Positions 27,517-38,582 of a stretch of 64,000 bases of DNA are shown here, piece by piece (position 1 is the stretch's first letter; each line of letters starts with the position of its first letter). The notes beneath the pieces were generated by a model. That model did no database searches. It had not been told where the DNA came from and was given only the letters and a program-made list of their open reading frames with translations. A program made the position numbers and the translations under genes. Source of the DNA: Sarcocystis neurona (taxonomy: Eukaryota; Apicomplexa; Conoidasida; Eucoccidiorida; Sarcocystidae); the NCBI GenBank assembly GCA_000727475.1, contig KL647318.1, positions 838,518 through 902,517 on the forward strand, written 5' to 3'.

Positions 27517-28991
27517 TCACCCGCTCTCTTCTGCGGGGGCAAATGAATGAATGCGCCCGCCCTCACTCGGATAAAACGATGTGTAATTGCCCAAATGTTC
27601 GAATTCTTCCACAATCGACTTCTTTTGTGCCTACACACTAAGCAGTGACGTATACTTGTGTATTTGTACAAGCGCGCCGACGCGTAATAATAACGGCCGC
27701 GCATGTGGAAGTTAATCCCCTTCATGCACACACATGATATGCAGATATCTTTTGACAACTTCTGCAGTTCCTGCCTTGCCTTCTTCTTCCGTCTTCGCCC
27801 GTCGAGAGGCTTCTTCACCTCTTCTGACGGGTGTTCCTGTGCAAGTGAACGGCACCCTCTTCCGCTGCTGCACACGCCGCAGTCTGCTCTGCTGCTTCTG
27901 CTGCTGCGGCTCGCTCTTCTTGCTGCTCCTCTCAATTTCCGCTCCGCGGGAAACGCCGTCAGAACCTTTTCTGCTGCAGACGCTGCCACAACAGCAACAG
28001 CAGCATCCGCTGCAGCACGTCGTAGTAGAAACCGCTGAACTGTCCACCCGTCTACAGGACCATCCGCACGTGTACGCACTTCAGGCACCTGGCAGCAGCC
28101 GCACGTCTGTCTCTGCTGAGGCGTACTAGACGTACCCCTGCACACATTTTTGTGACCCTGCAGCAGGGTGCAGCAGCAGCAATCGCAGTGTCGCCTTTCC
28201 TGCGGCTCTACGCGGCGTCTCAAGCAGCTGCTGCGTGACTGACAGAGCGGCGGCGCCCTCGCAGCAGCGGCAGCAGATCAGAAGCAGCAGCACATCAGCA
28301 GGAGCAGCACCAACACATCGGCAGTAGCAGCAGCAGCACACTGGCACCGATAGCAACAGCACATCCCCAGCAGCAGCATATCGGCAGTAGCAACATCAGC
28401 AGCGCCTGCTCTTTCGACGAGGACTCTGCAGCAGCAGCTGCAGCAGTCGGGTGAAAAAGGGGATTGCAGAGGCGATCTCTTTGCTTTCTGCCAGTCTTTC
28501 ACTGCTTGCCTGCTGCTGTGTGCAGTGCTGAAGCACCAGCAGCGCTACAAAGTGTGGGGCTTCACACAGCTGGCCGCCGCCCGGCAAACTTCCCCTGCAG
28601 CTCCCCACCGCTTCTCCTTGTCTCGGGAAGCTGCTGCCGCTGCAGCGACCCCACTGCAGCGGCAAATTCCTGTTGCAACAGCTTCACACAGCGGCCCTCG
28701 GTGCTACCATCTCCTGCAGCTGCTGCTGCTGCGTCTTCTCTCTATCTCAAGACCGGTCTGCCACTGCCTCGCCGCTACCTTCTGCCTGCTGCCGCTGTTG
28801 ACCCTCCTCCTCCTTCGTGCCGCACCACCGGCGATCTGCCATTCGCCAGCTGCCTTCGGCTTCTCTGCCTGTTCCTTACCCCGCCATATCTCCTCGTCCT
28901 TCTTCCTCCTGTCTCCACCTGCTGCACTACTCTTCTACGCACCTCCTGCTGCTGCACCTGCTGGTTCTTCTGCTCTCGGAGGAGGGCAACG
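27517..28991. other. Region upstream of PSMA3, mixed CAG/CTG
   Basis: This holds the presumed 5' flank of the proteasome gene. The minus strand at 27712-28047 is open with an Arg/Lys/Glu/Gln-rich frame and may be an exon of the same minus-strand unit as the TAG-interrupted frame. CAG triplets switch to the plus strand at about 28250-28440. I cannot identify a promoter motif. Confidence 0.4.
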
Positions 28992-31900
28992 ATGGCGGGC
29001 ACTGGGGCGGGATACGATCTCTCGGTTTCGACCTTCTCTCCTGACGGTCGAGTATTTCAGGTATACCTCTGCTGCTCTGCTGCTGCTGCCACCCCCCGCG
29101 TTGACACCCTGCGGCTCTTGCTAGGTAGCTGGTGTTAGCAATCTCGCCTCCTCTGCTGCTGACTTCCGCCTTCTGCCGCTGTTACTATCTTGCTGCTGTC
29201 CTGCTGTCGAGACAGTACCTCGCAGTGTGTGTCTGCGTGAACCGTTGTTGCGTCGACTCTGCTGCTGATCCTCCACTCCTGGCGCTGATGCTCTTGAGCG
29301 GCTGAAGCAGCTGCTGCTTAGTTGAATTTAACGGCTGTTGCTGTTGCTGCTGCTGCTGCTCCTCGACGGGTACACCTGTCGCTGTATGTGGTGTCTGCCC
29401 GAAGTCGCTGCTGCTGGTGGTAGGACGAGTAGTAGTAGGCTGCTGCTGCTTCTGTCTGCTGCTGCTGCCGTTGTCACTGCGAGGTACGTGTGACTGCTGC
29501 TTCTGATCTGCCGTCTTCGAGCCGGGCGACTTTCCCGCCGTGCCGGTGCTGCTGCTCCTGCTGCTGCCGCCACGAGTTTTTGTGCCGCAGCTGCTGCTTC
29601 TCTGTTGCTACTGCTGCCGGTCCTGGTGGGTGTGCTGCTGCCGCTGCTGCCGCTACGAGTCGGCCGCTGCGTGACCAGTCCTTCCTGCCGCACGTCCACC
29701 TGCTCCGGCTGCTGCAACGCCTGCCAGTTGCTTCTCTGCGTAACGCAGTGCCGAGACATGGCTACTTTTGCTGCCGTTTTGCTGCAGCTCTTCTGCTGCT
29801 GCGCCGCTGCTTCCGCGGGCGTCCCTGAGCACTTTTTTTATAGACAGCCGCTGTGAGTTGTGCCGCTGGTGGGTGCTGCTGCTAGCGCCGGCATTTGACG
29901 CACTTGGCGCCGCCCTCTCGGTGCTCCACCTTCTTCTCCTTCCGGCCGCACTTCTTTGCTGCTGCTGTTGGCGCTATAGTGCTGCTGCTGCGGTTGGACT
30001 GCAGCTGCTGCTGCTCCCCCAGCGCGCGCAATTGCCGCCGTGGCCCCACCCGTGGGCCTCTGCTGCTGTTCCTGGTGGGTAGCTGCTACTGCTGCTACTT
30101 TTGACGCTGCTATTGTTTCTGCCGCGGCGGCTTCTGCTGCTTCACGTGCGCTGCTGCTGCTATGTCTCGCCTCCTGCTGATGCTGCTGCGCCTCCTGCTG
30201 CTGCTGCGCCTCCTGCTGCTACTGCGCCTCCTGCTGCTTCCCCCCTCCTTCTCCGCTGCCACGTGGCGCTTTCGACGGGGGAACATATATGTTTGCGCCT
30301 GCCTCTTCGTCCCGCACTGCTGCTGCTCCTGGTGTACGTCTGCCGTTTCTGCTGCGATGCTGTCGCTTCTTCTTTTTCTTCATACGCGGGTGACGGGTGG
30401 CATCGTGTAGCACCTGCTGATCTGTGTCTCGCGTCTGTCCTGCTGCGGCTGCTCTTCTTGGTTCCGCGCTGCTGCTGCTCCTGCTGCTGCTTCCTCAGGT
30501 AGAGTACGCGTGCAAGGCAGTCGACAGCAGCGGCTTGTGCATGGCGGCGCAATGCAGAGACGGGGTGGTCTTCCTCGTCGAGAAGCCGAAGCCGTCTCCT
30601 CTCCTTCTTCCTTCCTCAATGAGAAGAATTCATGCCATTACTGAATATATAGGTAAAGTATAACTCTATACACTACATAGAGGACCACAAAATAGGCACA
30701 TAGGAGCTACGTGATCTATATATAGAGGAAGGTATACGAAGTAGCTGTACTACATAGAGACAGAGAAAGGAAGCCGAGAATGCCTTTTTTTTGTCTATCA
30801 ATCCATGTGTCTCTCTGTCTATAGACATATATACTACTGCGCATATATATGCATATGCAGGTATATACTGGTACACTTCGATAGATATATACACCTACTT
30901 ATATACAAATACGTATATGAACAAGTCTCACCCAGAGGAAGGCGACTGTCTATATGTATGTGTGCATTAGCGTGTAGGGGAAATCTGCATATATCCACCT
31001 CCATTTGTATGTACACATCTACGTGATATGGAGAGGCCCGAACATATACACGTCACCACTGATATATATATATGTATATGTATATGGGTCACCCGGGAAT
31101 GTACAAATATATGTATATATATAGACACGCATGGATCCCTATATACAGGGATGCATATGTGTGTCATACGTGTGTATGTGTGTCTCCGTCTTGCTCCCGT
31201 TTCGTCTCCGTGTCTCCGTCTCCGTGTCTCTCTCTATAAATATATGAGGCATGCATGTACGTATTCTGTCACACAGAGTTGAGGTCTACACCTGGATAGT
31301 ATGTGGACCCAGTCTTTAAACAGACTTGCGTATATATGTATATAATACATCATAAGTGTATGTCCCTATATAATATATGTATGTGTATATGGGACTCTAA
31401 CATATATGTACATATATATATAGTAGTAAATATATATAGGCATATGTGTATGCGTGTGTGTTTGGAGGTATGAGTCCCCTGGCACTGCCTGTCCCATATG
31501 TATGTGTGCAGGTAGGAGTCCTCTAGCAATGGCTGTAGCCCATGTATGTGCATATACGCGTATATATATAAATGGTTGGTCGTAGTGATACGTGGATAGA
31601 CTCACACGTGTGTGTACGTGAGTCGATTTGAGTCGGCAGCAGTGTTTCATATGCATGCGCAGATACGCGTGGGGAGCGCTGCGGCGCTGCACTGCGGGGG
31701 CCGTAGTTTTTTTGCGGTTCAGCAGGCGTATTCGTTGCGAGGGGGGGGGGGACTCGCTGCCGTCCGCGAACGGACATCTCTTCTTCGCAGCTGAGTTTGC
31801 AGACGAAACGAATCCCCTTCTTCGCCTTCTCTCCAGGGGTGCGCACACCTCTGTATCCCTGTGTATGTATATACGTATATATATATATATGTATGTGCAG

Positions 31901-34900
31901 GTGTGTATGTATGTATGTGTATGTATATGTGCGTGTGTATGTATATGTATATGTATATGTATGTATATGTACGTATGTGTATGTACGTATGTATATGTAC
32001 GTATATATATGTACGTATGTATGTATGTATATGGACGCATGTATGTATGTATATGGACGCATGTATGTATGTATATGGACGCATGTATGTATGTATATGT
32101 ACGTATGTATGTATGTGTCTTGTATTTTGTTTGCATGCGGGTGTTTATTGGTGTGTCCGTGCGTCTTCTCCGTGGGGTCTCACCGGGCGCAGAGACACGT
32201 GTCTCCCCGTCTTTCCGTTGGGGGGGGGTGGCGTCTCGTCTCTTCTGCGTGTGCGTGTCTTTTTTCTCCGCGCTTCTTCCGTGGACGTCTCCGTTTCTGC
32301 AGTCGTTTACGTCAAAGGCGCCATGGGCAGAGACATATCTCACTATTGAGGCGGCGCCGCTCTTGGCTGCCACCAGACACACAGAGAGAGAGAGAGAATT
32401 TTTTAAAGAAAGAGTCTGCTGGTGAAACGCGTCTCTCCACGCGCAAGTCGGAAGAGAGGGCCCGAAGGTTCGCAAATGGAGACGGCCCTCCTTTTCGTTT
32501 CCTTCCAGCAGCGCACACCTGCGTGGAGAGGCGCTGTGTGGGTGGGACAATTTAGGGGGGGGACAGAGGGCGAGCGAAAATGGCAGGAAAAGGAAGTGAC
32601 CGCGGCAGGGACAGATTTACATCGGTGACGACTCGCGAAGAGGAAAACTGCGGGCTGCGGAGGGGAAGAGAAGAGAACAGCAAAGCGGCTGGAACAGCCG
32701 GGGGGGGACCGAAGACTTTGCAGAGGCACCCACCGGGGGGGGGGAAAATGAGACGAAGGCCCCGTTAACTACGAAAACCGACCATACATACACGTGTATA
32801 TGGATGTGAATGTATGTGCAGCCTCGTAGCAGGAACCGCAGGTTTATCTGCGTATACACATGCGAAAAGTGGGGCTCTCTTCATATGTTGTATGTGTTCG
32901 TGATTGATGGGTGTAAATAGATACGTATATATTTGAACTTCCCTGCACACACCGGTATGGATCTTTGGGCTGGGGTGGATGTGTGATGCCGGGAAAATCT
33001 GCAGCTCAACAGCGCTGGACAGTGGACAAAGGGAGACACAGATACGTACATATAATATATTGTGAGATATGTGCATGTATAGGAATAGGTGTGTGTGTAT
33101 CAGATATGTCCACACGTGGAAGCACCGTGTGTATATATACGTATTCGGTGTGTGTGGATATGTTTAGAGGAGGAGACTCCCGTACGTAGATAGGGGAAAA
33201 AGAGAGAAAAGGGACGCAGACAACGAGACAGAGAGAAACACATACATATATGGGTCTGCATCCCGTGCGGGTCTGCATATATCTACGTCTATTTATATGT
33301 ATACGTAGATACAGATATATGCGTCTATTTAGAGGAGAAACTCACACACGTAGATAGTAGAAGTACACGGAGACAGAGAGAGGACCGTATACCTATTGAC
33401 CCCTGCATCCCATGTGCGTCTGCACATATCTATGTGTACGCGTATACGCAGGGATGTTAGTATATATATACATTTTGAGTAGGAGGCTCTCATGTGCGTA
33501 GATAGAAACCAAGGGAGATGGACAGGGGGACACAGAGATAGAGGGAGAAGCAAACACATACACGTATATATCTGCATTTCACGCGGCTCTGCGGATGCGT
33601 ATATATATGCGTACGTAGAGACACCAACATATACGTGTATATACATTTTGAGAGGAATGCTCCAGTATGTAGATAGGGAAGTGAAAATGAAGCGAGAGTA
33701 AGAAACACGTGTATATGTGTGTGCATCCCGTGGGAGCCTGCAGGTTGCCTGGGCGAAGGTTTCTCGGCGGCGGGTGTATACGCAGAGAAGCGGATGCATG
33801 CGTGTGGGCGTGTGTGGATAGGGAGACGGGATAGACACAGAGGGACAGAAAAGACGACAGCAAGAAAGGGAAAAAAAGGGAAGAAAGGGAGAGATATGAA
33901 AAAGCAGAAGAAGAAGGGAGGGCCAGACCGGGGGAAACCCGCGCGGGTCCTTGGGGGGGGTTCTCTGCCGAAGACGTGCATATTTCTGTCCGACGGCTGT
34001 CCTGCCATCACCCACATACTTTTTGCATGCGAGGAGACTCACACATACGCGTGGATGCCCCAGTCGCACACATCTGGAAGTGGACGTGTGTACCGCGCCC
34101 GTTTTGTCCTCCTATTCTGCTGTTTGCCCAACGCGCCTCCCGGCCTCCTTCCTGGAGGCGCTGTCCTCTCTTTTCTGGATGCGTGTGGCCTGCTGCTGCT
34201 TCTCGTTTGCTGCGGTGTGTGGCGCCATTGCTGCCGCGGCTCCGCCACTTTTCTCGCTCGCGGCGCGCAGGCATGGCGATTGTCGGACTGCCGGCAGACG
34301 GACGGCAGCTCGTGAAGCGTGCGCGGGAGGAGGCCGCAGAGTACCTTCGCATTTTCGGGGTGGACATTCAGCCGGCAGTTCTTGCCGAGAGAATAGGTCT
34401 GTACATGCATGCGTACTCTTTGTACTGGAGCGTCCGCCCGTTCGGCGCTGCGGTGCTGATCGGCGCCGTTGCCACGCCGGAGTATCAGGCCCTGTCGTCT
34501 CGCGGGGGTCGCAGCAGCAGCAGCAGCGGCCCTGCCGCGGCCGAGAAGGTGGAGGAGGAGAAGAAGTGCTCGGCAGTGGACGCCCGCAGCCAGGATGCAA
34601 AACAGGGCGCAGACGGCCAGTCGCACGTCGCAGAGGGAAGCGAAGAAGTTGACTTCGACGGTAAGCGGTCCGGTACGTACCAGCGACAAACAGAAGGAAT
34701 TCAGCGAAAAGACCCCCGGGAGGGGAGGAGGGCAGGGGAGGCGGACGGGTGAAGGGAAGGGACCGGCGCGCGCTCGCGCACGGGCGAACAGAGAAAGACA
34801 CGTAGAGAGGGACCGACACAGAAAGAGAGAGATACAAACAGCCTCCTGCAGATACGTATGTGTGTATGTGGGGGGGAGTAGATGAAGCGGCTACAGAAGG

Positions 34901-35680
34901 AGGACGTATGTGAAGTACTACTGCAGAACCACACGCACGCCTACCGAAGCGTCTGTTCCTTGCTGCCCTGCCTCTCCCCTCTCTGTCTCTCTGTCTTTTT
35001 TGGCGGGACTGCGCGCTGCACGTGTCTGCACCACGCCTGTGGCGGTGCTGGCAAGAAGTAGGCCCAGGACTCGACTTGTCGAAGTCTCTGGGCTGCCAGG
35101 GGGTCCATACCCAGGTTGTTTCTGCGCCACAGGAAGGTCCTCAAAAGAGAGGAAGAGAGCGAGGAACAGCGCGCGCGAAGAAAAGAGAGACACACGCGTG
35201 AGGCGAGAAGGAAGTCGCGCTGCTGCTGGAAGACGCACGTGGTGTACGTACACCCGGCGCTGCTGAATGTATGTGTGGGTGTGGGTGTGCTGGTGCTGGT
35301 GGTGGTGCGTCGCAGGGGAAATTTACTGTGTGGACCCAAGCGGGTGCTGCAGCAAGTACCGGGCAACAGCGCTGGGGAAGGGACGGCCGTCTGCGAAGAC
35401 AGAGCTAGAAAAGTTGGACCTTGCGACAACGACGACGAAAGAGGCTCTTGTGTTGCTGCTGAAAATCTGCATGAGTGTCAGCGATGAAGAACGTGACCGC
35501 AATTTTTCAAAGGTACAGATGGAAGCAGCACTTCTCTCTAGAAGCACGCAGGGCCGCTTCGCGATGGTGCCCGCGGAGCAGCTCGCAGACGCTATCAAAG
35601 CTGCCCGGGACGCGATCGACGCGCAGGAACGGGAAGAGGAAGACGACGAGGAGGAAGAGGAGGACGAAGAAGAACTGTAA
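28992..35680 (+). CDS. PSMA3: 20S proteasome subunit alpha type-3 (alpha7), four exons
   Basis: Structural subunit of the outer alpha ring of the 20S proteasome (cytosol and nucleus), which gates substrate entry; it is not a protease itself. Exons: 28992-29060, 30499-30652, 34271-34660 and 35316-35680. Together they make 978 nt, giving 325 residues plus TAA. All introns are GT-AG and phases match (0, 1, 1). The start codon has A at -3 and G at +4. Residues 7-23 carry the alpha N-terminal signature (GYDLSVSTFSPDGRVFQ), continued in exon 2 by VEYACKAV and DGVVFLVEK. Exon 3 carries HAYSLYWSVRPFG (about 121-133). Exon 4 has YCVDPSG and ALGKGRPSAKTELEKL, then a Glu/Asp tail typical of alpha7 over other alpha subunits. 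The protein is about 70 residues longer than the usual ~255, mainly from a Ser/Glu-rich insert at about 144-200. Introns are 1438, 3618 and 655 bp. Identity is from remembered family sequences, not a search. Confidence 0.93.
29061..30498 (+). other. PSMA3 intron 1, CTG-rich
   Basis: The 1438-bp intron runs from GTATAC to a CTTCCTCAG acceptor and is inferred from the exact fit of the flanking exons. It is packed with imperfect CTG/GCT triplets on the sense strand. An 18-bp unit built on CGCCTCCTGCTGCTGCTG repeats three times near 30183-30240. The complementary CAG strand carries open frames of 143 and 130 codons, which are almost certainly meaningless because the second overlaps exon 2 antisense. 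Confidence 0.85.
30653..34270 (+). other. PSMA3 intron 2, microsatellite-rich
   Basis: The 3618-bp intron runs from GTAAAG to a GCGCAG acceptor. It holds long alternating purine-pyrimidine tracts (TATATA, GTATGT, ACGTAT mixtures), a 22-bp TATATGGACGCATGTATGTA-type repeat near 32026-32100, and at least six sense-strand guanine runs of 8-11 bases. Both strands read open for long distances here (for example 394 codons on minus at 31366-32550). Those frames encode only Tyr/Thr/His/Ile or Tyr/Val/Cys/Met periodicities from the repeats, so I do not call genes. Confidence 0.85.
34661..35315 (+). other. PSMA3 intron 3
   Basis: The 655-bp intron runs from GTAAGC to a GCGTCGCAG acceptor. It is purine-rich in the first half and TG-rich just before the acceptor. 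The donor and acceptor split a glycine codon (G|GG), giving the junction VDFDG-EIYCVDPSG. Confidence 0.85.
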
Positions 35681-36604
35681 CTCCTGGCGGTGCTGCGCGC
35701 CTTTCGATGCCAGAGACACGGAAGAAAAAACGACTACGAGAGAAATTGTAGAGAGAGACAAGGATGGAAAAAGTAACACCCACACACACACACACGGGGG
35801 GAAAACGGGGGACGAAGAGACAGCGCATGGGAGGAAAAACGAGGCAGCTCTTCGCGTCCCCTTCCGTAAGGGAGCGGAGACCAAAGTGGGGCAGTGGAGG
35901 ACGATCATTTTGACTTGTGTGCGGAGGGGAAGGGGGAAAGGGCGGGCGTAGGAAAATCGAGAACTTCGTGTGCCTGACTGACTATGTGTTGACAAGAGGA
36001 TACCTATATATATCAGTCGGTTTTTTCTTCTCCATCAGTGTGTGTCTGTGCGCTCGTATGTGTGTCTGCGGTCTGTCTGACGTGTATTCTTCTACAGCAC
36101 AGCAACGTATCTTCCGCGGCAAAGACAATGTGGAGCATCTTCAAGCGCGCGGGCGCGCTGGCGCGTTGTACGAGTGCGTGTGCGTGGATTTGTTTGCCTC
36201 TATCGCAGTGGCAGAGAGCCTCTGTGGCCGTCAGTTGTTTACCGCAAGTGTCTGGGCGAACGTGTACGAGAAGTATGAGATACACGAGCTAGTTCGTTCT
36301 TTTGAAACATGACACGCGAGTGTGTGACTACTGTAGGAGTAATAGTAGTAGCCGATGGGCGGCCCGCCCGCTGGATCTTCATGCAAGCATCTGAGAGGAG
36401 AAAAAGTTCTGCGTGAACGACTGCAGAGAAATGCGGGTCCTACTGAAAAGGTGCCGAATATGTCACTTGGTAAACCAGCGTCTGATCACCCGAGTCCTTC
36501 TGAGTGACCAAGATAGATGTCGCAGAAAAAAAGAATACGTGATGAAAGAGTAGCTGTTCTTGAGTTTGTTTACGTCGCTCCGAATAAATACTGCTTAAAA
36601 AATA

Positions 36605-36628
36605 ATGCTTCGCACACAGGCGAAGCAT
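36605..36628. repeat. 9-bp-arm hairpin
   Basis: ATGCTTCGC, loop ACACAG, GCGAAGCAT; perfect arms. Roughly 300 bases downstream of the weak exon candidate ending at 36312. Confidence 0.9.
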
Positions 36629-37756
36629 CCCGCAAATGTTCCTGCGGAGGCGCCTGCGCTTCAACACCCGGTCACTGACGCCGGCCGCTGCAGCACCTCC
36701 CCGGCGGCCAAGAGACGTTTGAGATTCTGTGGAAACACACATAAAAACAGCTGCGCGGAGAAGAAAACGTTGAGCACTGATTGCAAAAATAGACTTCCAC
36801 CGCTCGCACGTCTGACACGCTTAAACGGCTCCGCGGAGAAACAGCTTCCAGTTAACTGCGGGAGGAAAAACTCCGACCACGCCGACCTCTTCATACGAAA
36901 CTGTGTGTATTGAAGGCTAAACACGCTTGCCCACTTACCGAGATGGACGCGAGCTTGTTGTACTACGGCGGTCCCGTATACATCTGCACGTGCGTATAGG
37001 TAGATCTTTTTCCTCCGTCCACACACACGCACAAGTGGACTGGGCAGCAGACAGTCACGTGCGCGCCTCTACGTACGTGTGTGTGTTGCATATACTACAT
37101 CTGGGAGATAAGGAATTTTCTCTATATACATACGTACTTGTCTATGTGTACCTCGATGCCTATGTATGTGATTGTTGACGCCTACTACCTACGGACGTCT
37201 TACGGTTCCCGATGTAAACATACTCATACATGGCTGTGATCAGAATGCACGTAAGATTCAACGTAAATCGAATAACTGTAGAGTAGACACGTGGTAAGAG
37301 GAGCGCCAGACTGGCTCGTCGCTTGCAACAAATGTCTCTGCGGAGGTAACGAACGCCTCGCGCGGCGCTGGTCTTCGTCACTTGCCGGCGGCTGCCTGAG
37401 CTGCACCCGTGGCTTGGGTGCCAAGAGATGCCCGCACGAGACACTGCACGTTGGCAGAAGCAGCAAGAGCACGACGAATTACTGCGAAGAGTCATTTACT
37501 TATCTGTGTGCCTTCGAATCTGCTACATGGTCGATAGCTGAATCGCACTCATCGAAGACAGTTGACCGGCAGAAAGTTGTTGTTGTTGCATGCGGTTGAA
37601 AGAGCCGCTTATTGATAAAGGGCCTGCACGCACTCCAGAGAGAGAGGTACACGCCGTCAAGTGGGCTGCGGGCACTAGACAGAAAAAAAAGACACCGGTA
37701 AGCAGACTGCTTGCACGTACGTGTGCACGCGCGTACGTGTGTATGTGTGTATGAGA

Positions 37757-37757
<1 letters not shown>

Positions 37758-37788
<31 letters not shown>

Positions 37789-37790
37789 CT
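37758..37790. repeat. (GT)n microsatellite
   Basis: An uninterrupted GT dinucleotide tract of about 15 units, flanked by GTATGT and ACGTAC phrases. Confidence 0.9.
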
Positions 37791-38017
37791 CGCACGCATG
37801 CAATTACTTCCTGTAGACCTCAGTGGGGTCCGACGACTCATACATACAGCATCGACGCACGCAAGTCGTGCTGAAAGCAGGTGATTGTTTTACGCGCCTT
37901 TGCTAAACCCGACCGCACGACGTCTTCGATCGATTTGCATGCATTTCATGTATCAGTACCTTTCGGTGCTCAGCAGCGCAAGTATACCCCGTAGCCGGAA
38001 TGCAGGCGTGCTGCCAG

Positions 38018-38090
38018 CCTGTGTGCATCTCTATTCAGCCTGTGTGCATCTCTATTCAGCCTGTGTGCATCTCTATTCAGCCTGTGTGTA
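38018..38090. repeat. 21-bp tandem repeat, 3.5 copies
   Basis: Three identical units CCTGTGTGCATCTCTATTCA+G start at 38018, 38039 and 38060, followed by a partial fourth. The period is a multiple of three, but there is no supported gene around it. Confidence 0.95.
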
Positions 38091-38460
38091 TGGATGTAGA
38101 ATGGCTCCTTGTGAAGGTGCTGTCAGCGCAAAGGTGTGCTGGATAAATTCGTGCTGCAGGCACGTGCATATCGTCTCGAAATGCAAATTTTTTATGCTTG
38201 TGATACAGGCAAGACCTTGCCTTCATGTTCAAGACGAGTTTGCTGACACGTAGTAGTGGAGTGATAGGAGCGAGAGATACACCTCAGGCTGAAAATGCTA
38301 CATTGGCAGGTAATAGTGCAAGCAAAACTTCACGTAGTTCACGTCAGGACCGATGATCTGCTGTGCGCCAGTCACAAACGATGAAATCTGACTTTTCATC
38401 TTCCGGCAGGCAACCTCATCGCTGCGAGCGCGTCCACCATGCTGCAGTTGCATCGCAGTG

Positions 38461-38582
38461 TGAACATGAGCAGGCACACTAATATTCGTACGCTTTCTTT
38501 AGACTGTTGCGCGTGCGTCACGAGCACGAGCAGGCACACTAATGTTCGTGTACGCTTTCTTTAGACTGTTGCGCGTGCGTCA
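38461..38582. repeat. 60-bp tandem duplication
   Basis: Two copies of a non-repetitive 60-62 bp unit containing GAGCAGGCACACTAAT and CTTTCTTTAGACTGTTGCGC. They differ by a few substitutions and a 2-bp insertion in the second copy. Confidence 0.95.

Noticed and set aside
29328..30552. Minus-strand ORFs of 143 and 130 codons that look coding
   Set aside because: They lie antisense to PSMA3 intron 1 and exon 2. They serve as a control showing that the CAG strand yields believable false ORFs.
31366..32550. 394-codon minus ORF and 265-codon plus ORF
   Set aside because: Encoded by TATG/ACGT microsatellites inside PSMA3 intron 2 (Tyr/Ile/His/Thr periodicity); no family signature.
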